A stretch of DNA of 64,000 nt from positions 1,054,001-1,118,000 of the forward strand of contig JARGSG010000189.1 in assembly GCA_030374805.1 (NCBI GenBank), in the 5' to 3' direction. The position numbers were made by a program, and so were the translations under genes. This DNA is from Gracilaria gracilis (taxonomy: Eukaryota > Rhodophyta > Florideophyceae > Gracilariales > Gracilariaceae). The notes below the pieces were generated by a model, which made no database searches, was not told the origin of the DNA, and saw nothing but the letters and a program-made list of their open reading frames with translations. Of the stretch, positions 20,987 to 30,984 are shown one piece after another. Every line of letters begins with the position of its first letter. The first letter of the stretch is position 1.

Positions 20987-21323
20987 GGGCGGCGGCGGCG
21001 AGGGCGGCGGGGCAGAAGACGAGGACGCAACGGGATGTCTATCTATCTATGTGTAGATAATTAGATACGAAGTGGCGGGCTGACGGGATGTTGCGCAACG
21101 GCAGCGCAGCGCGCAGAGTGCAGCACGCGGCGCACGCTGATGAGCGAGTCGACGCAAACAAAGCAGCGGCGCGCGCCAGCACACGTGGCGGAGGGGGCGC
21201 CGACGTGGTGGCGGCTGCGGCTGTGCGAGAGAGCGCGACGGTTGGTGTGTTTATTTAATTGTTGTCATGGCCGTCATGATTGTGATGGCTGTCATAGCTG
21301 TCACGGTGTACGACGTGTGCACG
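20906..21323. promoter_or_regulatory. TSG101 upstream region with triplet repeat
   Basis: The stretch lies 5' of TSG101 (minus strand) and 3' of the VOC gene. It carries a long (GAC)n then (GGC)n triplet tract at about 20934-21010, followed by TATCTATCTAT and TAGATAATTAGATA words at 21036-21067. No gene is seen. Confidence 0.45.
20934..21010. repeat. trinucleotide microsatellite, (GAC)n/(GGC)n
   Basis: About fourteen consecutive GAC units pass into GGC and GAG-GGC units. It lies just 5' of TSG101, outside its coding exons, so length changes would affect the promoter or 5' UTR and not the protein. Confidence 0.9.
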
Positions 21324-21827
21324 CTAGCAGCTGGCGTTGGTGCTGACCTCCAACATGATGCCGCTGGTGGGATCGCGGAAGAACACTTGCCTCAGCGCCG
21401 CGCCTTCGTCGTCCGCCAGCTCGCGCGCCAGGAACTGCACGCCGCACTGCCGCAGCGTTTGCACGATGCGCTCAAAGTCCGAGTCGCCCGGCGTGTCCGA
21501 GCACAGGAACGAGACGTGGTCGTCGCGCGGGTCCACCACCGCCAGCGACTTGCCGTGAGTGGCTCGCAGCGTCATGGAGTGTTCGCACCGCTCGATCAGG
21601 TGTACCTCCAGCCCCATGCCGCACAGCCACGCGCCGTCGCCGCTCTCGTCCAGAGCGGCCGGCCGCTTGAGACGCCGAAAGCCCAGTACGGTCTCGAAGA
21701 ATGAGGCTGTTGCTTGCGGATCGGGCACTGCGAACGAGATGTGATTCACGCACACCACCGGTAGTCGCCGACGCAGGTGGCCGTGTAATTTGGAGCTAGT
21801 CGCCGCGCTTGTTTCCATGCGCGCCAT
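21324..21827 (-). CDS. VOC/glyoxalase-I-like protein
   Basis: The 167-aa protein has one vicinal-oxygen-chelate unit made of two betaalphabetabetabeta halves. Typical strands are 'VNHISFAVPD' at the start, 'GAWLCGMGLEVHLIE' in the middle, 'DDHVSFLC' opening the second half and 'VFFRDPTSGIMLEVS' at the end. The two His and the final Glu are in the positions of metal ligands. It resembles the plant glyoxalase-I-like group (At1g80160/At1g15380) more than classical lactoylglutathione lyase, and that plant group has weak or unproven glyoxalase activity. There is no clear targeting peptide. The ATG at 21827 is the first in frame. Confidence 0.85.
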   Translation of the reverse strand: MARMETSAATSSKLHGHLRRRLPVVCVNHISFAVPDPQATASFFETVLGFRRLKRPAALDESGDGAWLCGMGLEVHLIERCEHSMTLRATHGKSLAVVDPRDDHVSFLCSDTPGDSDFERIVQTLRQCGVQFLARELADDEGAALRQVFFRDPTSGIMLEVSTNASC

Positions 21828-23090
21828 CTCGTTGAGCTTGTGGAGTACAGAAAAGTGAGTAGGTAAGAAAGAGCAACTCTATCTAGCTACACGTAGTTGG
21901 CGAACGGCGGAGCGGTGGACGCACACAACAGGGCTACTTAAAACACACCAAGCAACGCAACGCACTGCGTGTGACTTGAAGCAGCGCGCATAAGTTATCT
22001 GCTATCTAGCCTAATCGCACAAACAATCCGAGCAGCGCGTGCTCTCGAGTTGCGTTGACGTGGCCCCTCAATTCGGCTACCTTCTCTCCCCAAGGGTTGA
22101 GGCGTTGCGCGTGACTGCGTTGCAGTGCATGCCGATTGCTTCCCATGAGTTTGGGTGCTATTGCTTCCCACACGCTGTAGCGTGCATCAGCGTGTGCTTG
22201 TTTGAATTTGGCTGCTGCAAGTGGAAGCTGTGTGCGCGATAAAGCTTATCTACAAGCGTAAATTGTATATACTGTATACAACACTCGCGATGACAAACGG
22301 TTTTCCGCCAACGCACGAAAACGTGGCGACGGCTTCAAGACGGAGAGAAGCCCCTCCCCCCCCCCCCCCCAACTATAACTCGTTTTAATGAGCTCGATTG
22401 ATTGGACGCACGCACGTGTTCACGGCGGCGGTATCTGGCGGATATTTGTGGCGCCACTCGGCGCCGACGTCGATTGCGCTGGTCGCAACCGGCTTCCGCA
22501 GGTTGTGCGCGAGGAACATGATGTCGTCAACTTGGGGTTGCATTGTGCTCGCGAGCTTTGGTGACTGTGGGGCGTCGCGCCGCCAAATATCTGCGCATCC
22601 AAGCGGTAAGCGTCGCGCTGCGACGGTTTGCAACGGCTGTGAACGATCACGCGCGCAACGCGTAGCTGCTCCGCCCCGAGCCGCGCTGCTGTTGATACCT
22701 TCGCTCGTTGATACGCCACGCGCACATGCCAGCTCTCATTTCTCAGCCTAATGTTAGCACCTCCGCCGTGCACTCCACACGAGGCCCGCCGCACTCACAA
22801 ACCTGAGCAGTGTAGGCAAGCTTTACCCTTGTATCTAGCTAGAGAGATAGAGCCGACGCTCTGCGCGCGCGCGTAATCTGAAATTTTTTAATCTACCAAC
22901 CGTAACTTTACACAGCAACACACACAATCTCCACAGCCATCCGCACACGCCTCCAGCGCCCCGTCGACGTCACCTGCGGCTGCCCGTCCGCACCGTCTGC
23001 GCATGCCGCTCAGCAGCAGCGTCTCCGCAGCAGCGTCTCCGCAGCAGCTTCCTTCCAGAGGCGCCGCGCCCGTGTTAGTCTGCAGCTTCA
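21828..23090. promoter_or_regulatory. divergent intergenic region
   Basis: No gene is supported over 1.26 kb, although composition creates several open frames. The VOC gene (minus) and the EEP gene (plus) start at its edges. TATCTAGCTA motifs lie near both ends: 21879-21888 (about 50 bp upstream of the VOC ATG) and 22827-22836. A run of 14-16 C occurs at about 22355-22370, and a CCAACCGTAA word lies near 22898. Confidence 0.45.
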
Positions 23091-24716
23091 ATGAGCTACA
23101 ATCTGTCCCCAACACGCCCCCGTCCTTATGCAACGCCCTCAGACTCTCTTCCGTTGCCCGCCACCACCACCAACAAAAAGTCCTCCTTCTCCTTCAAACC
23201 TCCCAACCATCTAGTATTCGCCCATCAATCACACGCCTTTTTTTCCGATCGTCTGCGAACCATAACCGCTTCCAACGCCGTCACCAACTCCACCACCATG
23301 CTTCCCACGCGCGCCAGAGCTGCCTTTGCCCTATCTCCCGCCACCTCGCTCCCCTTCTCGCGCCCGACCGTGCACGCCGCCACCCCATCCTTTCCGCTAT
23401 GGAAGCCGCCCGCCCCATGGCGCCCCTTCTCCAACCTCCGTCCCTTCCCTCGCGCCCCTTCCCTCTCCACGCCGCCCAAAATGCAGCGCGGCACGCCGCG
23501 CAATAACGGACCGCCCAACGCTAACGGACCGTCTGATTTCGGCGAGCGCGAACTGTTTGCTTCTTCTCCCGAGCTGGAGCAGCTCGCTATCAAGTCTTCC
23601 GACGCCCCCATTCTCACCCGCATCGTGTCGTACAACGTGCTTTCGTCCTCGTTGGCTGCCGACTCCCATTTTCCGGACTGCGAGCCTGCAAACTTGAAGC
23701 CAGCCACGCGCCTCAAGCGCCTGCTCATCAAGTTGGAAGCGCCTGTTGCCTCCAGGTCTATCATCTGCTTGCAAGAGGTTTCGCTGGCGTGGAGTGGTCC
23801 ATTGCACACCTTTTTCGCCAACCGCGGCTTCCATCTGCTCCTGGCCTCGCATGGCTCCTACTTTAACGGCTACATGGGCGAGGGCCTGGCCTTCCCGCTG
23901 GATCTCTACGAAGCGGTTGATCTGCACATCGAACGACTCACAGACTTTATTCGCTGGCCACAGGGTCCGAAACTGGTCGGCGTGCCGGGCTTCTTCTCGG
24001 AAGTGCGCTCGCGACTCATCAGGGCGATGCAAGCGCTGGCGGGCTTTCCAAAACCGTCGCGGTACGCGAAGCGAGAGCCGTGGACACACGCAAGAGCGAG
24101 GCAAAACCGCTTCATCTTCGCTCGCTTGCGTTCGCGCACCAACGGCGCAAAGATCTGCGTGGGCACGTATCACATGCCGTGCATTTTCTGGTCGCCGCCC
24201 GTCATGATGATTCATTCTGCGCTGGTGGTTAGTCGCTTCCAGAAATTGTGCGGCGAGGACTACGGTGTGTTGGCGGGCGACTTTAACATCAAGCCCACTG
24301 ACGAGTCGTATGCTATGATTCTGCGGGGGGCGGTTGATGAGCAACATCGCGACTTTCCGCCTAATGCGCCGGATGGATCGGCTGCTTCGTCGTGGTTTCC
24401 CAAGCTGTTGGCGCCGATGAAGAGTGCTTATCGGGAGGTTCTTGGAGATGAACCGGATTTTACAAACTACGCAAAGGTTGAAAGTCAACCTTTGTTTGTA
24501 GAAACGCTTGACTACCTGTTCTGCACATCGGATGTGGACGTTGTGGACGTGATCCGATTGCCGAAGAGAGAGGGTGTACAGGGTCCGTATCCCGACGCGC
24601 TGGAACCGTCTGACCACGTGATGATTGGGGCGACGCTGAGACTACCGGCGGCGTCTCGCCAGACGCAGCGCAAGAAGGAGAGTGTCGGCGCTGCGGCTGC
24701 TCAGGATGGATCTTGA
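23091..24716 (+). CDS. endonuclease/exonuclease/phosphatase (EEP) family protein with N-terminal extension
   Basis: The protein has 541 aa. The first ~150 residues are Ser/Pro/Arg-rich without acidic residues and may be an organelle-targeting region. The EEP (Mg-dependent nuclease/phosphatase) fold follows with all key motifs: 'YNVLS' (Asn), 'CLQEV' (catalytic Glu), 'GTYHMP', 'AGDFNIKP' (Asp, Asn), 'LDYLFCT' (Asp) and 'PSDHVMIGA' (final Asp-His). The 'SYNVL...CLQEV' opening is shared with CCR4-type deadenylases, nocturnin and 2'-phosphodiesterase (PDE12), so it may act on RNA 3' ends or on dinucleotides. Which one cannot be told from motifs. The ATG at 23091 lies after a 5' pyrimidine-rich leader. 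Other in-frame ATGs at 23298 and 23481 would give a shorter N-terminus. Confidence 0.82.
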   Translation: MSYNLSPTRPRPYATPSDSLPLPATTTNKKSSFSFKPPNHLVFAHQSHAFFSDRLRTITASNAVTNSTTMLPTRARAAFALSPATSLPFSRPTVHAATPSFPLWKPPAPWRPFSNLRPFPRAPSLSTPPKMQRGTPRNNGPPNANGPSDFGERELFASSPELEQLAIKSSDAPILTRIVSYNVLSSSLAADSHFPDCEPANLKPATRLKRLLIKLEAPVASRSIICLQEVSLAWSGPLHTFFANRGFHLLLASHGSYFNGYMGEGLAFPLDLYEAVDLHIERLTDFIRWPQGPKLVGVPGFFSEVRSRLIRAMQALAGFPKPSRYAKREPWTHARARQNRFIFARLRSRTNGAKICVGTYHMPCIFWSPPVMMIHSALVVSRFQKLCGEDYGVLAGDFNIKPTDESYAMILRGAVDEQHRDFPPNAPDGSAASSWFPKLLAPMKSAYREVLGDEPDFTNYAKVESQPLFVETLDYLFCTSDVDVVDVIRLPKREGVQGPYPDALEPSDHVMIGATLRLPAASRQTQRKKESVGAAAAQDGS

Positions 24717-25002
24717 GTGTCGGGGGTGGAAAAAGTTATTGCTAGTTGTACAGTACATGACAAGTCACAAGAGTTAATAGACAGGATATGGAACAAGGGC
24801 AAAAGTTTTGGGATCGTAAGCTGTGTGCTTTTTTTTCTTTTTGTTGTGGCCTTAACCATAAAACTCAAACCGTTCTATCAAGCATGCGTACTGGGTAGAT
24901 TGAATAGTTGAAGTAGAGCATGTGGAACACACGGTGCGAAACAGATCGGATACAGAGATGTAGAGTGAAAGGAGCACAGCGACTGCTCGATACGACGCAT
25001 CT

Positions 25003-25239
25003 CTAAACCTCGGTGGCATGCTTCTTTTGTTCCTCCAACTCGTGCTTGATGTGAGGGTATTCAATGGTGTAGCCAATGACACCAATGGCAACCATCATGT
25101 GCACGACGGGCGCAAAGCTATTTCCGCGGAAGTACTTTGTTTGATACCACTCGAAGAACTTCATGAACTGACTGCGGTTGACGGGGATGCGCTGGCGGAG
25201 CTGGGCCGCAACGTCGGTCACCTTGGTTTCGCCGCTCAT
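25003..25239 (-). CDS. mitochondrial ATP synthase subunit f
   Basis: This 78-aa protein fits the small membrane subunit f of the F1Fo-ATP synthase. A polar N-terminus ends in 'FFEWYQTKYFRGN', one membrane segment follows (about 42-60, 'APVVHMMVAIGVIGYTIEY'), and the tail is 'PHIKHELEEQKKH'. The arrangement 'Y-x3-Y...TM...Y-x-HxKHE' parallels animal and plant subunit f ('YKHLKHER'). The frame continues upstream through an Arg/Ser-rich stretch with another ATG at about 25440. Subunit f has no cleaved presequence in known cases, so I take the ATG at 25239. It is easily missed because of its size. The family is small and divergent, so a profile search is the deciding test. Confidence 0.7.
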   Translation of the reverse strand: MSGETKVTDVAAQLRQRIPVNRSQFMKFFEWYQTKYFRGNSFAPVVHMMVAIGVIGYTIEYPHIKHELEEQKKHATEV

Positions 25240-26011
25240 GGCGGTGGCGTGGATGGTTACGGGGCGCGCGGAACGGAGGCGCGGCGATGGCGCGGCGCTT
25301 TGAGACGAAGGCGGGCGCGATGCGGAGCGATGGACGCGGCGACGACCACAAACCACCACACACCGAAGCAGCGAGCTGGCATCGATGAACAGCACCAACG
25401 CGAGCGAGCGCAGCTGCGTGCTGAAGCGGCAATCGCTCATGGCCTCTGTAATGCACGCCACTGTAAGCACATGCTTACGACTTGGAAGTTCGGAAGTTCC
25501 GAGCAGCTGCGGCGCTGCGGCGCTGCGGAGAATGTTTGGGGCCTCGGGCGAGAGCTGAGGCCGACGCCTTTATCCTACACGCCGATGTGATGGCGGAGAT
25601 GTGTGTCTTAGACTCTCAACGGTACCGTTGGTGTGATAGAACAGGTCGGGAGACGATTGCGCTTCCGAGTTGTTGCGCTGCGTGTGGCGGCGGCGGCCGT
25701 CATCATGATGGCGTGTGGAATCAACGACTCGCCTGCCGCGGCGCCGTTCTGGGAAACAGCCCTCCTTTAGTGTGAGGGACGTGGCCGACCGCCGCGAATA
25801 CCTGCGCAACACGTCATTCCGCGCGCCCATGCCTCCCTTCGCAGCTGCATTTCATCCGCCTGTTTCTCCACATAATCAAGTAAGCCGCCGCCATGCGCGC
25901 GCCCAGCGACCCACTTTTGTGTTGCACAGGCGGCGCGCGGCTTGATGACGCCCCCACACTGCTCAGCTTTCTCGCTCAGCTGGTCGTCGCTCGCCGCTGC
26001 CACACTTGAGT
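25240..26011. promoter_or_regulatory. divergent promoter between ATP synthase f and lipase genes
   Basis: Transcription starts outward on both sides. A 14-bp perfect palindrome, CAACGGTACCGTTG, lies at 25617-25630, roughly in the middle. It holds two inverted copies of a CCGTTG/CAACGG word resembling a Myb site. Around 25486-25530 there are GGAAGTTC repeats and GCGGCGCTGC repeats. No additional gene is supported. Confidence 0.5.
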
Positions 26012-28549
26012 ATGAGTAACGACAGCCGCTTCAATAAAACGCACACCGGCCCAATACAGCATGCTTTGCGCGAGCGCGCGTCGTCGGACAGATATCGCGA
26101 TGTGTCCGAGCTTACTGCCAAAACCGTCAACCTTGACAGCGACGAGCAATTCTCCGCCCACTCTTCCAACGATGAGGACCAGGTCGGCCTCACGCTCATG
26201 ACCAATGCTGAGAACTTTTCGTTCGCACTCCCACTCAGACAGTTCACCAAGCTCGAAGTTGTCACAGCCAGGGAGATAGAAACCATTCTGCGATGGCATC
26301 ACTTCTTCGTCGCGTTTGGCGCCCTCTTCACTATCATTCTTGTCATTCTTGCCAACACCGCTTTTCTTGAGGTTTTTGTCACCCCAAAGCACCAGGGATG
26401 GACCCATGATATTCGCTTTTATAGACCGCCACTCAAGCTGCTCTGGTTTATGCAGGTGCTCATCATTCCCATGTTTTTGTATGTATTGACGCTTTGTCTA
26501 GTGTTCTCCACTCGCATTTTTACATTGAAACCTACTGCGCGCACCAAGGAACAGTACTGGGTCGTGTTTCTCTTGTTGGCCATGGTGCTCTATCTCAACC
26601 CCATTTTTGCAATGACCAAAATTAACGACCTCTTGATACACGCCAATGAGCCTTGGAAGAAGTGGTCCAATCATGACTGGTTTCAGTGGGTACAGACAGT
26701 TTCCAAAGTGTTGAGGTCAAGTGGATTTACCGGCACCACCATCTTTTATGTTTGGGCAAGCATGCACTCGTATCGTATCCTTGAGTCCGATATTAACCTC
26801 ATGTTCTACTTGCCCAAGATCTTCGTATTGGTCATATACGTTGCTGCAAAGGTTGCCGTGCTGTTCACACATAGCATACATGCGTCAGAGTTGATGTTTG
26901 CTAGCTTTTTTGGCATGATATCTGTGTATAGCACCGCACAAAGGTGGTACACACCTGGTGTGATATTTGCATCTTTATTGTTTTTGTTCGAGCTTGGGTT
27001 GGGTATATGTATCTTTATTGAGTACCTCAAGACCAAGCGAAAGCTCAAGAAGGCAGATTATCTCAAGTATCGAAGTAAGCAGATTGGATTTCGGTTCTTT
27101 GTGTATCACAATATTACTTTTTATATGGTCTTTGTTTTACTGTACCTGGTGCTTCTTCTTGGACTTCCGAACGGGTCCAATGTGTTCTCTCTTTTGTTGA
27201 GGAACTTGGAAGAATCTTTCTTTGAGATTCATGATATGCTACTAGGAATACAGATTCCGTTGTTGGCGTATTGCACCGTGGAGGCATATGTGAATTTACC
27301 AGCTGATGCAATTGGCTTCAAGGGATGGTTTGCTCCTCAGCTGCCAAAGGGTGAAGGCGCGCAACAAACCGAATTGGAACCGATCACTTACAGAAAGCGG
27401 GAACCTCCATCCTTGCATGGAGTGGTTTCAGACTTGAGAGTGAATTGCTTTGTGATGCAGACACATGTTACCTTGTTTAATTTTGCCTGGCTGGTGTACT
27501 ATTGGGATACTCCAAAAGTAGAAAACTTCAAGCTGACCCAGGACGTGTTTAGGTTTACAATAGCCGAGTACATCAAGGACCAGGAATCGGATACCCATGT
27601 TCTCGTTGTAGATGGCCAAGATCGGATTGTGATCGTATTCAAAGGCACGACATCTACCAAGAATTTGAAGACCGATGTGAACATGTTTTACGCTACTGCA
27701 AAAGCCCTGTTGCCAACCAAACTGGGCGAGGAGGATCCACAAGGGGATGAGCAAGCCTGTGACAACCCCATACTGAAGACGAGAAACTGGCGTAGGGCTA
27801 AGATCCACAAGGGTTTCGCTGTGGCATATAGCGCAGTGGCTTCTCGTCTGCTGTCCATTGTAAAAAGACTACAAGACGAGAAGCGGAGGCCAGTGTTTTT
27901 GACGGGCCATTCACTCGGTGGGGCATTGGCGACTATTTGCAGCCTGGACCTGTTCCTGCGCCTTGGTCTTACCAGAAAGGAAATCTTTGTATCTACATTT
28001 GGAGCGCCGCGAGTTGGAAACTGGTCCTTTTGGAACATCTATGACGAGAATGTGCCTATTCATTGGCGCATTGTCGTCGGGCCGGATGTTGTGGCAAAGT
28101 TACCGAAGGTTGGATATGTTCACGTGGGAAAGAAAGTCCTCCTGACTGTGGACGGTGATTTATTCATTGACCCAAACTCCCTTGAGCTGAACATGTGGTC
28201 GGGAGATGTGGCTTCGATTCTTTATCATAGGAAGGCATCGTATCTTCTTGCTATGCGCGCGTGGTGCGAGCGACATCATGGCGATGAGTATCTTCCTGAA
28301 TTTTGGCCCTTCCCTGTGTCCAAGGATGACACGAAGAGATTCCAACACGCCATGGTTCGCAGCACGACGAAGAGCGGACTGCTAGCGTCACCAAGACCAG
28401 TTGCAAACAAACGGGCCAGAATTATGCTGCTTGACGCCATGGTGAACGCTCTTGACGAAGGAGCACACTTTGAGCCACGAGTTGTTAAGGGATGGCCCAG
28501 ACTTGCAAAAGGGCTCATCGAACGCGCTGCGAACGAAGAAAGGCTGTAG
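26012..28549 (+). CDS. polytopic membrane class-3 lipase with Wntless-like transmembrane region
   Basis: The protein has 845 aa. After a charged N-terminus of ~90 residues come about seven to eight membrane helices (roughly 100-420), with motifs such as 'FYVWASMHSYRI' and 'FFVYHNITFYMVFVLLYLVLL' that resemble the Wntless/TMEM181-type (GOST) seven-helix core. The C-terminal half is a class-3 lipase: nucleophile elbow GHSLGG with Ser634, Asp in 'GPDVVAKLPK', and a His in 'ILYHRKASYLL' placed as the third member of the triad. Class-3 lipases hydrolyse acylglycerols; diacylglycerol lipases have a different four-helix membrane domain. The frame opens at a TTG two codons earlier, and ATG 26012 is used. 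The gene is long and intronless. The Wntless relation is my inference from the helix pattern. Confidence 0.8.
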   Translation: MSNDSRFNKTHTGPIQHALRERASSDRYRDVSELTAKTVNLDSDEQFSAHSSNDEDQVGLTLMTNAENFSFALPLRQFTKLEVVTAREIETILRWHHFFVAFGALFTIILVILANTAFLEVFVTPKHQGWTHDIRFYRPPLKLLWFMQVLIIPMFLYVLTLCLVFSTRIFTLKPTARTKEQYWVVFLLLAMVLYLNPIFAMTKINDLLIHANEPWKKWSNHDWFQWVQTVSKVLRSSGFTGTTIFYVWASMHSYRILESDINLMFYLPKIFVLVIYVAAKVAVLFTHSIHASELMFASFFGMISVYSTAQRWYTPGVIFASLLFLFELGLGICIFIEYLKTKRKLKKADYLKYRSKQIGFRFFVYHNITFYMVFVLLYLVLLLGLPNGSNVFSLLLRNLEESFFEIHDMLLGIQIPLLAYCTVEAYVNLPADAIGFKGWFAPQLPKGEGAQQTELEPITYRKREPPSLHGVVSDLRVNCFVMQTHVTLFNFAWLVYYWDTPKVENFKLTQDVFRFTIAEYIKDQESDTHVLVVDGQDRIVIVFKGTTSTKNLKTDVNMFYATAKALLPTKLGEEDPQGDEQACDNPILKTRNWRRAKIHKGFAVAYSAVASRLLSIVKRLQDEKRRPVFLTGHSLGGALATICSLDLFLRLGLTRKEIFVSTFGAPRVGNWSFWNIYDENVPIHWRIVVGPDVVAKLPKVGYVHVGKKVLLTVDGDLFIDPNSLELNMWSGDVASILYHRKASYLLAMRAWCERHHGDEYLPEFWPFPVSKDDTKRFQHAMVRSTTKSGLLASPRPVANKRARIMLLDAMVNALDEGAHFEPRVVKGWPRLAKGLIERAANEERL

Positions 28550-28828
28550 AGTCTGTTGTTAAAACAGAACTGTCAAGGAGTATGTTCGTTTTGGTGGCGA
28601 ACAAGGTATTAAATAATTTCATTAGGAAGCAAACGGTGTTTCACAAGTCAAGAAGAAGAAAAGCGATAAGAGAAGTCATGAACTATTACGTTGAAGCTTA
28701 GAAATGATGCATAGATACGACAGCAGAAGCGCGACATCTCGGAAGGCGCACAAGTTAAACGAGTAAAACAGTGAGAAGTAAGACATGCGTATCTAATTGA
28801 CGAAGGGCGGTTAGAAAAGTTACAAGAA

Positions 28829-29734
28829 CTACTTGAGATTATGCCTATTCTTCTCAGCTCGTCGTTTCCGCTGCTGAACCAGCCGACTTATCGGTGCTGT
28901 AGTCCTGGAATCGTTCCGGAACCGATTGGCATACTCGGAGAGATTCTGGGGCTGTGCGACCACTTTGTGACGAGACGTTGGAGAGTTGACCTGACGCATG
29001 GAAGCACTTTCGATGAAAGTGGTGGCATTGGCCCTCGGGAAGGCTTGTGTTCGATTTTGGGAGCGAGAATTGAGGGATTCTTCGCGTAGTGCAACCGAGC
29101 GAGAGTAGTTGAAGGGTGGTGCGGACGACGGATTCGCTGGTTGGTTGAGAACAATTTTGTCGTTCTCTTTGGCGGCGTTTGGTGTTTGACAGCTGCGAAT
29201 GGTGGTTGACGGGCGCTTTTTGGCAACGTCTAATAGACTGCTTGCTTTTTGAATGGACAGTCGGCGCGGCATATTGGAGGTTGACGACGAACACGACGAC
29301 GACGTGGGCTCCACCTGCAGAGGTTCGGACTGTGGCACGATGCGATTGATACGAACAGCATGATACGCAAGATCTCGGTAACTGCGTCGCTTCGCGCGCA
29401 CTTGAGGGCGTGATAGAGACGGCTGCGAGTGCTTGCGAGGCAGCGAATTGCACGGTCGATCGGGGTCGGACAGACATAGGGTGACGTGACGCACGACGAT
29501 GGCACCCAGCATTTGGAGATGATTGTCCAGCTCGAAGCACGGGTTTTGCGAGATGAAAGTGCGAAGACGGGAGATGAGCTGCGGCGTGAAGGCAGACACA
29601 GTTATACTGGCGAGCTCGGTCCAGATTTGACCGATGTTCTGCGAGTTGTGAAAGGGGAAATTGGCGGATTCGGCAGGATGAGCGGCGGGTGCGTCGGGTA
29701 ATGTGGAGTGTAAAAGCGGGTGATTGGACTCCAT
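28829..29734 (-). CDS. uncharacterised basic, Ser-rich protein
   Basis: I do not recognise this 301-aa protein. Residues ~25-85 look folded and helical ('IGQIWTELASITVSAFTPQLISRLRTFI', then 'FELDNHLQMLGAIVVRHVTLCL'). The rest is Ser/Arg/Pro/Gln-rich, basic and probably disordered, ending in 'RLVQQRKRRAEKNRHNLK', which could be a nuclear localisation signal. It has no signal peptide or membrane helix. The open frame begins at a TTG four codons earlier, but the first ATG is at 29734. Its long intact frame against stop-rich alternatives, and the 279-bp gap to the previous gene, suggest it is real. A nuclear scaffold-type protein is possible, but this is guesswork. Confidence 0.6.
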   Translation of the reverse strand: MESNHPLLHSTLPDAPAAHPAESANFPFHNSQNIGQIWTELASITVSAFTPQLISRLRTFISQNPCFELDNHLQMLGAIVVRHVTLCLSDPDRPCNSLPRKHSQPSLSRPQVRAKRRSYRDLAYHAVRINRIVPQSEPLQVEPTSSSCSSSTSNMPRRLSIQKASSLLDVAKKRPSTTIRSCQTPNAAKENDKIVLNQPANPSSAPPFNYSRSVALREESLNSRSQNRTQAFPRANATTFIESASMRQVNSPTSRHKVVAQPQNLSEYANRFRNDSRTTAPISRLVQQRKRRAEKNRHNLK

Positions 29735-30984
29735 TGTGGCCGACAAGGGCGGTACGAACGGCGACGGTGCGAAGGAAGTTAATGAAGAGCGGGTTTAATA
29801 GAGGGTTGCGACGGTACGAAACGGACGGCGATGGTAGCCGAGTGTGGGGGGTAGGGGGAGACGGTTGTAGAACGTGCGTGCGCAGCTACAAACAACCCGT
29901 TGCAAAACGGTTTGGGGGCGCAAAACAGATAGGACGCAAGTCAAAAACGGTGCGCTACGCGAGCGAGGTGAAACGAACCAAATGGGAGATGTGGGGGTGG
30001 ACGGCGAACATTGCTCGGAGGAAGACGAGTGAAGAGCAGGTGATTGTTGGGCGAGAGACTATGTAAAGCGCTGCGCGGCGGACACATTGGCGCGCAGTTT
30101 TGAACCGAGCGCGGACTTGTGGGCAGATTGTGCTGTTCGCACGGTGTGGAAAGCGTCGATTGTATGCCGAGACGTGGCTGTGCAATGCAGTCTTGCGCAG
30201 TTGTACAGTGTATGATGCGCCACAAGGCGCGCGCTTTTCAAATTTGACTTTTGAAGCGCGTCATACAGTCGATATCATAATATCATATGTGTATGCCGCG
30301 CCACTGCGAGTGGCTCTTTCAACGTCCTTGTTCGGCTTGTGAAGTCTTCGCAAATGATTGTGCTCCGTATCTACTGGTACAGAGTTCGGATCTACAAGCA
30401 AGCAAGGGTGGTAATGCTAATTCCGTAACGGCGGCTCTTGGCCGTATAGAGCACCAAAACATTCTTTTCTTCTGTTTCAAACACACGCATCATCGTTTGA
30501 CTGCGTCTGATCACAAACAGGCGTTCCAGGTTGGAACTTCCAACCTTACCTCAGCGCCGCCGCCGTAAGATAGCTAGATACCGCCGTGCGATTCTGCAAC
30601 GTTCGGCTGCGGTATGTAGCTTTACCGTTGGTTTCGGGCAGCTACCGCAAAGCGCTCCGCCGCCGCCGCTGGTGCGGGTACGATACGGGTGCACGGTGCA
30701 CACCCAAGCATGCAATGCGCGCGCCGTGAAATTCAGTTATATCCACACGTCGCACACGTATTTCGCGAATCATTCCCCAAATCATCCCCCAAATCATCCC
30801 CCAAATCATCAATTCAGACACGACGATGGCGCCGCGCCGTCTGACAGCGTGCAAAACGGTACTGTAGCGTTCCTACTAGCTCAGCCTCGCCGAGCGAAAG
30901 AGACGAGTCAAGCGTCTTTCAATCCCCATCTTCCCCTGTCTGGTGCGCCTTCTCCTGTCGTCGTCCTCCGTCCCAAGTCCCACG
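29735..30984. promoter_or_regulatory. divergent intergenic region
   Basis: No gene is supported. Notable sites include an imperfect-free palindrome AGGTTGGAA-C-TTCCAACCT at 30528-30546, a TAGATACC word with AGATAGCTAGATA at 30569-30582, a TACCGTTGG word at about 30625, and a 12-bp tandem repeat (AAATCATCCCCC) at 30767-30812. These cluster in the 450 bp before the Spondin_N gene and may form its promoter. Confidence 0.5.
30767..30812. repeat. 12-bp tandem repeat, about 3.7 units
   Basis: Units of AAATCATCCCCC are repeated head to tail, the first slightly diverged. They sit about 170 bp upstream of the Spondin_N gene start. No protein frame explains them. Confidence 0.8.

Noticed and set aside
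23397-24617. Minus-strand frame of 406 codons
   Set aside because: Antisense of the EEP gene, which has all catalytic motifs; the minus frame has Arg/Gln/Val bias and no motif.
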